Shown here piece after piece: positions 6,552 through 11,911 of a stretch of 11,911 nucleotides of DNA. The notes beneath the pieces are model-generated. The model was not told where the DNA came from, did no database searches, and saw nothing but the letters and a program-made list of their open reading frames with translations. The position numbers were made by a program, and so were the translations under genes. Source of the DNA: Ottowia sp. (GTDB lineage Bacteria; Pseudomonadota; Gammaproteobacteria; Burkholderiales; Burkholderiaceae_C); the NCBI GenBank assembly GCA_023228705.1, contig JALOAS010000095.1, positions 1 through 11,911 on the forward strand, read 5' to 3'. Each line of letters starts with the position of its first letter. Positions within the stretch are counted from its first letter, which is position 1.

Positions 6552-6585
6552 TTTATAGCGCGCAGGACATGAACAGCAGATGAAC
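6552..6585 (-). promoter_or_regulatory. PhoP-type box and -10 for the two-component operon
   Basis: On the minus strand GTTCAT (6585-6580), five bases and GTTCAT (6574-6569) form a perfect direct repeat with 11-base period. Exactly 11 bases later comes TATAAA (6557-6552). In PhoP/PmrA-type activated promoters a 6-5-6 direct repeat replaces the -35 element about a dozen bases before the -10, as here. Binding by the adjacent regulator is inferred. Confidence 0.68.
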
Positions 6586-6590
6586 GGGCG

Positions 6591-6624
6591 CTTCAGCCTT
6601 GGTTCAGGCAGGCTTTTGCACAAT
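6591..6624 (+). promoter_or_regulatory. PhoP-type box and -10 for the redox operon
   Basis: CTTCAG (6591-6596), five bases and GTTCAG (6602-6607) repeat with the same 11-base period as the minus-strand box. CACAAT (6619-6624), a fair -10 match, follows after exactly 11 bases. The predicted start near 6631 gives a leader of about 45 bases before the ATG at 6677, which has AAAGGA at 6663-6668. Confidence 0.55.
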
Positions 6625-6676
6625 GGCTTTCAGGCGCTGGTGAGATGCTGGTGCCATTCACGAAAGGAACCGAATC

Positions 6677-7276
6677 ATGTCCGCACCCAACATCTTGAGT
6701 CGCCGCACGCTGTTTGCCGCTGTGGCCGTGTCGGCAGCAAGCCTGGCCTGGGCGCAAGCCCAGGAGCAGGTGCCCCGGCAACCCGTGCAGGCCACGACAA
6801 TCCAGGCGCCTGCACGGTTGACCATCCGCGATATCTACGACCGCGTGGAAGCTGCAGGTTACCACGATCTGCGCGAAATCGAGTTCGAAGATGGCCGCTA
6901 CAAAGTCAAGGCAGTCGATGCCGACGGCCAGCCCGTGAAGCTCTACGTCAACGCCGGCAGCGGCGAGGTGGAGCGCATCAAGCGCAAGGCGCCGGACCGG
7001 TCCCGGGCCGATGACCGCAGCTCGCGCTCCGACGCCTATCGCGATCAGGACCGCAAGCGCGAGCCGGCAACCAGACCGCAGCCCGCTTCAGCCTACTACG
7101 ACTACGCCATGCAACCGGTGGCAAACAACGCAGCACCGGGAGAAAACGCGTGGGGCTGGCGCTATTTCAGCGACCCGCAGGCGTACCGCGCAGTCGTCAT
7201 CAGCCCGGCAGGGGATTACTACCTCAGCCACGGCAGCGGCTTGCGCTGGATCTGCGGGACATCAAGGAGGAGCTGA
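6677..7276 (+). CDS. Exported PepSY-domain protein, first gene of the redox operon
   Basis: 199 residues. The N-terminus SRRTLFAAVAVSAASLAWA is a signal peptide with a twin-arginine-like SRRTLF, cleaved near residue 26; Sec or Tat cannot be decided. A PepSY-type domain follows at about 46-105 (LTIRDIYDRVEAAGYHDL, IEFEDGRYKVKAVDADG). A polar, Arg/Asp-rich linker (106-133) leads to a C-terminal part (about 140-193) with WGWRYFSDPQAYRAVVISP that I do not recognise. The gene is the first of the plus-strand operon, just after the PhoP-type box, and divergent from another PepSY gene. It is probably a periplasmic partner or modulator of the redox module. The frame stays open for 36 codons after its TGA. 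Confidence 0.82.
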   Translation: MSAPNILSRRTLFAAVAVSAASLAWAQAQEQVPRQPVQATTIQAPARLTIRDIYDRVEAAGYHDLREIEFEDGRYKVKAVDADGQPVKLYVNAGSGEVERIKRKAPDRSRADDRSSRSDAYRDQDRKREPATRPQPASAYYDYAMQPVANNAAPGENAWGWRYFSDPQAYRAVVISPAGDYYLSHGSGLRWICGTSRRS

Positions 7277-7296
7277 CGGTTGACCGATCCAGCCTT

Positions 7297-7341
7297 TGCT
7301 GAAGCAGTGCTGAGCTGGTTTTCAGCCCTGCTTTTTCAGCA
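7297..7341 (+). terminator. Bulged nested hairpin between two PepSY genes
   Basis: TGCTGAAGCAG (7297-7307) pairs with 7328-7341 apart from three extra T residues, enclosing a smaller GCTGA/TCAGC hairpin. A run of five Ts (7332-7336) lies inside the 3' arm. It could act as an attenuator or RNA-processing signal inside the operon; there is no clear T-tract after the full stem, so full termination is doubtful. Confidence 0.4.
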
Positions 7342-7383
7342 GAAACCAGACCGCACATTGATCCGACACTTGGGAGATCCCTC

Positions 7384-7803
7384 ATGAAAACATACACATA
7401 CGTGCGACGCAGCCTCCTTGTCCTGACCTTGGGCATGGCAACCCTGCCGGCGCTGGCCTCCGACGATTGCGACGTCCCCATCCAGCACTGGCAATCACGC
7501 GAGGCGGTCATGCAAATGGCCGCAAGCCAGGGGTGGGACGTGACACGCGTGAAGATAGACGACGGCTGCTACGAGCTGCGCGGCACCGACGCCGATGGCC
7601 GAAGCTTCAAGGCCAAGATCGACCCCGAGACGCTGCTCCCGGTGAAGATGAAATGGCGCGACAAAGACAAGGATCGCGACCGCGACCATGACCGCAAGCG
7701 CAAGCACGAAGACAGGCGCCAGCCAGACAGCGCAGGTTCACCGTCATCCGCTGTTGGCAGCCCGTTTGCGCCCGGCACCACGCCGCGTGGCCAGATCGAA
7801 TGA
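7384..7803 (+). CDS. Small exported PepSY-type protein with charged tail
   Basis: 139 residues: signal peptide about 1-25 (ending ALA), then a PepSY-like domain (about 36-90) reading REAVMQMAASQGWDVTRVKI, GCYELRGTDADGRSFKAKID and PETLLPV. Cys29 and Cys62 could form a disulfide in the periplasm. Residues 91-112 are almost entirely Lys, Asp, Arg, His and Glu (KDKDRDRDHDRKRK), followed by a Ser/Pro/Gly-rich end. The tail may bind metal or heme or be disordered; nothing proves either. GGGAG at 7372-7376 supports ATG 7384. The stop codon lies 50 bases before the DUF2271 gene in the same operon. Confidence 0.82.
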   Translation: MKTYTYVRRSLLVLTLGMATLPALASDDCDVPIQHWQSREAVMQMAASQGWDVTRVKIDDGCYELRGTDADGRSFKAKIDPETLLPVKMKWRDKDKDRDRDHDRKRKHEDRRQPDSAGSPSSAVGSPFAPGTTPRGQIE

Positions 7804-7853
7804 CAGTGATTGACAACAAGATACACACCCTGTTTCCCCATAGGAGAAAAACC

Positions 7854-8330
7854 ATGTACAGACCCCTCTTGACCACCGTTGCTGCCGCCTGCGCGCTGGC
7901 CTTGCCCGCGCTGGCACAGAGCCGCCAGGTGACGATTTCCGCCACGCTCAACAACTACGGTGGTGACGGCGCCTACCTGGCCGTCTATCTGACCGACGCC
8001 AGGGGAGCCTACGCCGGCACGCTCTGGGTTGCCGGTGGCAAGGCCAAGTACTACAAGCACCTGCGCGACTGGGCGCGCCTGTCCGCCGGCGACGCGAAGC
8101 GGCTCGATGGCGTCACCGGCGCCAGCGTTGGTGCCGGACGCACGCTGAAAGTAACGGCGGACCTGGCCGACGCGCTCATGGACGCTGGTTACGAGATCCG
8201 CATCGACGCCGCCGTCGAGGACATGCGCGAGAGCCCGTCCGAAGTGCGTCTGCCGCTAACGAGCGACGGCAGCGGCAAGGCCAGCGCCGGGCGCCAGTAC
8301 ATCCAGTCGGCGACCTACCAACTGCAGTGA
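7854..8330 (+). CDS. Exported DUF2271 protein, predicted flavoprotein
   Basis: 158 residues with a signal peptide (about 1-21, ending PALA) and a DUF2271-type domain: YLAVYLTDARGAYAGTLWV followed by KYYKHLRDWARL. Residues 85-91 read DGVTGAS, which matches the FMN-attachment pattern of NqrC/RnfG-type domains (D-G-x-[S/T]-G-A-[S/T]); Ser91 would be the FMN acceptor. ApbE, the enzyme that attaches FMN, is encoded two genes downstream. The likely role is a periplasmic electron carrier fed by the membrane reductase of the next gene. ATG 7854 is chosen for its TAGGAG (7841-7846) and because the signal peptide then starts correctly; the frame also opens at ATG 7800, overlapping the previous stop. 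DUF2271 assignment is from recognised sequence pattern. Confidence 0.83.
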   Translation: MYRPLLTTVAAACALALPALAQSRQVTISATLNNYGGDGAYLAVYLTDARGAYAGTLWVAGGKAKYYKHLRDWARLSAGDAKRLDGVTGASVGAGRTLKVTADLADALMDAGYEIRIDAAVEDMRESPSEVRLPLTSDGSGKASAGRQYIQSATYQLQ

Positions 8331-8358
8331 TCCGTGCCAACCGCGCCGGGACCCCGGC

Positions 8359-8519
8359 GCATGACGGATGACAGATGACGGATGACAAATGACCTCGGCA
8401 CATGCAGAGGTTGAGCGTGTTGCGTCCAGCGTCCAGCGTATGCCCACCCCGCTCAACGCTCAACGCTCAACCCGAGATCATCCGTCATCCGTCACCCGGT
8501 GAGCTGACGATGCTTGCCA
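8359..8519 (+). repeat. Intergenic mosaic repeat element C inside the redox operon
   Basis: Five RRATGAC-type heptamers (8359-8393) lead into a 28-base segment (8391-8418) identical to element D (11806-11833). The middle (CAGCGTCCAGCGT, GCCCACC) matches the plus strand of B. CAACGCT heptamers at 8454-8467 follow, then inverted GTCATCC units (8477-8497) and the 24-base end box (8496-8519), which matches A in plus orientation. It is thus a rearranged chimera of A/B-type and D-type modules. It separates the DUF2271 gene from the reductase gene by 217 bases and ends 28 bases before the reductase ATG. Confidence 0.85.
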
Positions 8520-8547
8520 AGCTGAAAGAACAAGGAAGGAATTCATC

Positions 8548-10767
8548 ATGAACTGGCGGTTGATTCATCGCTGGCTGGGCCTGACGGCCGGGACTGTGGC
8601 GCTGGTGCTCGCCATCACCGGCGTCATCCTTGCATCCGACCCCATCATCAACGCCGTCAAGGCGGTACCGGCGGCGGCCGACCTGCCCGTCTCGACGCTG
8701 GTCGAACGCGTGTCGGCCCGCATTGCCGGGCCCGAGGAAATCCGCCGCCTGCCTTCGGGCGACATCGTCGTCTATTCGTTTGATGGCGGCCAGGCACGGG
8801 CGCAGCGCATAGACCCGGCGGACGGCCACGTCCTGGAAAACTGGCAGCCATCGGCGTTCTCGCGCTGGGTCAAGAACCTGCACCGCAGCTTCCTGCTCGG
8901 TGACGCCGGGCGCCTTGCTGCCGCTGCGGTTGCGCTGGCCCTGCTGCTGATCTCCGTCTCCGGGCTCGTGCTCATGGCGCGGCGCCTGGGCGGCTGGCGG
9001 CAGCTGGCGGCGCGCGTGCGCGGCAGCGGCCTGCAACGCCTGCACGTGGCCAGCGGTCGCGTGGTGCTGCTGGTGCTGGCGCTCACCTCGATCACGGCGC
9101 TGTACATGAGCGCCGCCACCTTCAGCCTGGTGCCGGTCGGCGCTGACTTCGACCCCGATGTGGTCTCGCAGGCCGGGCTCGAAGTCGACCTGCCGGCGCA
9201 GGACCTGCCGCTGCTGCAGGACCTGCGCGTGCAAGACCTGCGCAAGCTCAATTTCCCCTACGCGGACGACCCCGGCGACGTCTGGAAGGTGGCGACCGAC
9301 CAGGGCCAGGGCCGGATCGACCGCCACACCGGCCAGACCCTGGCCTGGCAGGACGCGCCAGCGGTGCAGCGCATCTACGACTGGGTCATGCTGCTGCACA
9401 CCGGCGAGGGCGCCTGGGTCTGGGCGCTGGTGCTGGGCGTGATGGGCGCCAGCATTCCGCTGTTTTGGGCCACCGGCATGCTGCTGTGGTGGCAAAAGCG
9501 CCGCCAGGCGCCGAAGATCGCGGCCAACAGCGCCCCGCGCGAAGCCGAGGTGCTGATCTTCGTGGCCAGCGAGGGCGGCTCGACCTGGGGCTTTGCCGAG
9601 GCGCTGCACCGCGCCTTCGTAGACGCAGGCCAGCGCGTGCACACCAGCGGGCTGGAGCATTTCCAGGTCGGCGCCGCGGCACGACAGGTCTTTGTCCTGG
9701 CCGCCACCTACGGCGACGGCCAGCCACCGGCGCACGCGGCCCCCGCACTGGCCCGCATCCAGGCGCAGCCCGCCGGCACGGCGCCGGTGACGGTGCTGGG
9801 CTTTGGCGACCGCCAGTTCACCGCCTATTGCGCCTTTGCCGAGGCCGTGGACCAGGCGCTGCGCGCGCAAGGCTGGGGCCAGCTGCTGCCGCTGGAGCGC
9901 ATCCACCAGCAGTCGGCGCAACAGTTCGCGCGCTGGAGCGAGGCACTGAACGAAGCGCTGGCGCCTGCACTTGGCCAGACGCTGGCGATAGATTACATTC
10001 CGCGCTTGCCGTCCACGACGCCGCTCACGCTCATCTCGCGCCAGGACTTCTCGGGCGAGCTCGGCCAGCCGGCGGCCATCCTGCGCCTCGCCTGGCCACG
10101 GCAGGGCTGGCTGGCGCGCCTGGGTGGTCGCGGGCTGCCGCGCTTTGACGCCGGTGACCTGGTCGGCATCGTGCCGCCGGGCGCGCACGTGCCGCGCTAC
10201 TACTCGCTCGCTTCAGGCTCGCGCGACGGCTTCGTCGAGATCTGCGTGCGCAAACTTCCCGACGGCGTCTGCTCGACCTTCCTGCACGGGCTGCAGCCGG
10301 GCGATACGGCGCAGGCCTTCATCAAGGCCAACCCGGGCTTCGCGCTCGCAGGATCGCGTGCGCCGGTACTGCTGATCGGCGCCGGCACCGGTGTCGCGCC
10401 GCTGGCCGGATTCATCCGCGGCAACCGCAGGCACAAGCCCATGCACCTGTTCTTCGGTGCGCGCGACCCGGCGCGGGACTTCTACTTCGGCCGCGAGATC
10501 GAGCATTGGCTCGATGCCGGCCAGCTTGACAGTCTGCGCACCGCGTTCTCGCGCGTAGCGGACGGCGGCGGCTACGTGCAGGACGCCCTGCGCCGCGACG
10601 CCGACCGCGTGCAGGAGCTGCTCGCCAAGGGCGCCATCGTGCGCGTCTGCGGCAGCCGCCCCATGGCGCAGGGCGTGGCCGACACGCTCAACGACATCCT
10701 GGGCGCCGTCAAGCTCAGCGTGCAGCAGCTCAAGGCCGGAGGACGCTATGCCGAAGATGTCTTCTGA
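8548..10767 (+). CDS. PepSY-TM / flavodoxin / ferredoxin-reductase fusion (membrane flavin reductase)
   Basis: 739 residues in the inner membrane. Membrane segments lie near 12-30, 117-140, 168-188 and 288-318, with a PepSY-type periplasmic portion between the first two. His7, His112, His166 and His284 sit at segment edges and could ligate heme b, by analogy with other membrane reductases (inference). A cytosolic flavodoxin-like FMN domain starts near 333 (FVASEGGSTWG). A CysJ/ferredoxin-NADP-reductase-type part follows, with FAD motif RYYSLAS (550-556), NAD(P) site GAGTGVAPLAGF (611-622), CGSRPMAQGV from Cys701, and a C-terminal aromatic. The expected flow is NAD(P)H to FAD to FMN and across the membrane. 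Strong AAGGAAGG (8532-8539) precedes the ATG. Its end overlaps apbE by 20 bases. Confidence 0.92.
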   Translation: MNWRLIHRWLGLTAGTVALVLAITGVILASDPIINAVKAVPAAADLPVSTLVERVSARIAGPEEIRRLPSGDIVVYSFDGGQARAQRIDPADGHVLENWQPSAFSRWVKNLHRSFLLGDAGRLAAAAVALALLLISVSGLVLMARRLGGWRQLAARVRGSGLQRLHVASGRVVLLVLALTSITALYMSAATFSLVPVGADFDPDVVSQAGLEVDLPAQDLPLLQDLRVQDLRKLNFPYADDPGDVWKVATDQGQGRIDRHTGQTLAWQDAPAVQRIYDWVMLLHTGEGAWVWALVLGVMGASIPLFWATGMLLWWQKRRQAPKIAANSAPREAEVLIFVASEGGSTWGFAEALHRAFVDAGQRVHTSGLEHFQVGAAARQVFVLAATYGDGQPPAHAAPALARIQAQPAGTAPVTVLGFGDRQFTAYCAFAEAVDQALRAQGWGQLLPLERIHQQSAQQFARWSEALNEALAPALGQTLAIDYIPRLPSTTPLTLISRQDFSGELGQPAAILRLAWPRQGWLARLGGRGLPRFDAGDLVGIVPPGAHVPRYYSLASGSRDGFVEICVRKLPDGVCSTFLHGLQPGDTAQAFIKANPGFALAGSRAPVLLIGAGTGVAPLAGFIRGNRRHKPMHLFFGARDPARDFYFGREIEHWLDAGQLDSLRTAFSRVADGGGYVQDALRRDADRVQELLAKGAIVRVCGSRPMAQGVADTLNDILGAVKLSVQQLKAGGRYAEDVF

Positions 10768-11707
10768 GGCGACAACGCGGCGCCTCAAGCTGCACGGGCC
10801 AACCATGGCCACGCGCTGGTCACTGGCCTGCGATGCTGGCCCGCAGGTTGATGCACAGGCCCTGCAAAGGGACCTGGCCGCAGCCGTGGAGGAGGTGGAC
10901 CGGCAGATGTCGCCGTGGAAGCCCGAGAGCGACCTGATGCGGCTCAACGCAGCCCCCGTTGACGCGTGGCTGCACCTGCCCCAGGCGACCCTTGACGTGC
11001 TGACCCGCGCGCTGGCGATCTCCCGGCTGAGCGGCGGCGCTTTTGATCCTGCGGTAGGCGCGCTGGTCGACGCCTGGGGTTTTGGCGCGCCGCGCGATGC
11101 GCCGGATGCAGGCGCCATCCGCGCTGCCGCCGCGCTGCCGGCACGGCCGGCACACCGCTGGCTGGAACTGGACGCCGCCACGGGCCGCGCCTGCAAGCGT
11201 GCGCCACTCCAGCTCGACCTGTGCGGCATCGCCAAGGGCTACGCGGTCGACCGCATGATCGCCGCAACCCGGGTCCATGGCATCCACCACGCGCTGGCGG
11301 CGCTTGACGGCGAGCTGCGCGCCGTCGGCACCCAGGCCAACGGCCAGCCGTGGGCCGTGGCGCTGGAGAGCCCACGGGCCGCGCAGCGCAGCGCACAGGG
11401 CGTGATCGAACTGGCCGACCTTGCGGTGGCAACGTCAGGCGACTACCGGCACAGCGTGCAACTGGGCAGCGCCCGAATCGCGCACAACATGGACGGACGC
11501 CGCGCCGCGCCGGTGAACAACGAGGTTGCGTCGGTCACGGTGCTGGCTGGGGACTGCATGAGCGCGGATGCATGGGCCACGGCCCTGCTGGTCGCTGGTG
11601 CCGAAGACGGGCCGGCGCTGGCGCAGCGCAACGGGCTGGAGGCCCTGTTCCTGCTGCGGCGCGGAGGCGCCCTGGTCGAGCTCGGCCTGGGCCGATTCGC
11701 AAGCTGA
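10748..11707 (+). CDS. apbE: FAD:protein FMN transferase (ApbE)
   Basis: 319 residues. ApbE splits FAD and attaches FMN to Ser/Thr of target proteins. Family blocks seen: MATRWSL (20-26), SPWKPESDLMRLN (55-67), SGGAFDPAVG (95-104), DLCGIAKGYAVDR (157-169), ATSGDYR (228-234), and SADAWATAL (272-280) with the metal-binding Asp274 and Thr278. Two oddities: the usual HxIDPRTG loop reads HNMDGRRAAPV (246-256), and there is no signal peptide or lipobox, whereas many ApbE proteins act in the periplasm. GGAGG at 10738-10742 supports ATG 10748; ATG 10757 is possible. The 20-base overlap with the reductase gene implies coupled translation. The DUF2271 protein is the probable substrate. Confidence 0.93.
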   Translation: MPKMSSEATTRRLKLHGPTMATRWSLACDAGPQVDAQALQRDLAAAVEEVDRQMSPWKPESDLMRLNAAPVDAWLHLPQATLDVLTRALAISRLSGGAFDPAVGALVDAWGFGAPRDAPDAGAIRAAAALPARPAHRWLELDAATGRACKRAPLQLDLCGIAKGYAVDRMIAATRVHGIHHALAALDGELRAVGTQANGQPWAVALESPRAAQRSAQGVIELADLAVATSGDYRHSVQLGSARIAHNMDGRRAAPVNNEVASVTVLAGDCMSADAWATALLVAGAEDGPALAQRNGLEALFLLRRGGALVELGLGRFAS

Positions 11708-11719
11708 CAGCAGGCAGCG

Positions 11720-11739
11720 GGCGGCCGGCTGCGGCCGCC
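11720..11739 (+). terminator. Hairpin after apbE
   Basis: GGCGGCCG (11720-11727), loop GCTG and CGGCCGCC (11732-11739) form a perfect 8-bp stem 12 bases after the apbE stop. No T-tract follows. The position at the end of the redox operon supports a terminator. Confidence 0.45.
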
Positions 11740-11742
11740 AAC

Positions 11743-11762
11743 CAGAACCGGTGCTGCATGCC
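11743..11762 (-). other. Possible remnant of a second porin 3' end
   Basis: This 20-base stretch matches 3629-3648, the end of the porin stub, at 19 of 20 bases and in the same orientation. On the minus strand it reads GMQHRF, but the stop codon has become TGG, and upstream residues do not look like porin. As at the first site, a repeat element begins a short distance on its upstream side. Confidence 0.3.
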
Positions 11763-11794
11763 AAGGAGCGGCGCCCTCGCCGCGATTCCCCGCC

Positions 11795-11911
11795 GAATGA
11801 CCGATGACCTCGGCACATGCAGAGGTTGAGCGTTGAGCGTTGGGCGTTGGGCGTTGGGCGTTGGGCGTTGGGCGTTGGGCGTTGGGCGTTGGGCGTTGTG
11901 CGTTGGGCGTT
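11795..11911 (+). repeat. Element D with GTTGGGC heptamer array, cut by window end
   Basis: Two RRATGAC-like units (11795-11808) lead into the 28-base segment shared with element C (11806-11833). From 11825 twelve full heptamers follow to 11908: two GTTGAGC, then GTTGGGC with one GTTGTGC variant, plus a 3-base partial unit at the window edge. The array is the longest in the window and its true length is unknown. Confidence 0.93.

Noticed and set aside
7810..7838. Promoter before the DUF2271 gene from a perfect TTGACA
   Set aside because: At 17-base spacing the -10 would be TTTCCC, a poor match; internal transcription from the operon promoter is simpler.
8485..10188. 567-codon minus-strand open frame opposite the reductase
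   Set aside because: Same reason: shadow of a well-supported gene, with Arg/Gln/Ala-rich translation and no motif.

Overview
The window is GC-rich chromosomal DNA with dense genes, short overlaps and Burkholderiales-type content: a porin ending in HRF, an OmpR/PhoQ-type two-component system beside PepSY proteins, DUF2271 and ApbE. A betaproteobacterium, probably Comamonadaceae, is the best guess; the sequence alone does not support a genus.

Layout. (1) 91-3572: a repeat element (A) leads directly into a metal-handling cassette: a Crp/Fnr-type regulator, a 76-residue metallochaperone (HMA domain) and a P1B-type metal ATPase with an unusual CPG transmembrane motif. A strong hairpin ends the cassette. 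(2) 3628-4146: the C-terminal stub of a porin on the minus strand, a second repeat element (B, inverted relative to A), and no intact gene. (3) 6544-4147, minus strand: a PepSY protein, an OmpR-family response regulator and a PhoQ/QseC-like histidine kinase, tightly overlapping. (4) 6677-11707, plus strand: two more exported PepSY-type proteins, an exported DUF2271 protein, a large membrane PepSY-flavodoxin-FNR reductase, and ApbE (FAD:protein FMN transferase). Repeat element C lies inside this operon. (5) 11720-11911: a hairpin, a 20-base match to the porin end, and element D, which runs off the window as a heptamer tandem array.

How the genes fit together. The two divergent transcription units in 3 and 4 share one 130-base control region. 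Each side carries an 11-base-period direct repeat (minus strand GTTCAT-N5-GTTCAT; plus strand CTTCAG-N5-GTTCAG) exactly 11 bases before a -10-like hexamer. That is the layout of PhoP/OmpR-type activated promoters, so the response regulator probably controls its own operon and the redox operon. In the redox operon, the reductase has the parts to move electrons from NAD(P)H through FAD, FMN and possibly membrane heme to the periplasm. The DUF2271 protein carries a DGVTGAS sequence matching the flavinylation motif, and ApbE is the enzyme that attaches FMN to such motifs. The inferred system is a two-component-regulated, flavin-based electron export module with PepSY accessory proteins.

The intergenic repeats are mosaics of two heptamer families (GTTGAGC-like and RRATGAC-like), short palindromes and a conserved 24-base end box. 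In A and C this box lies 24 and 28 bases before a start codon. In B it abuts the porin stub. Copy number of the GTTGAGC heptamer differs widely between elements.
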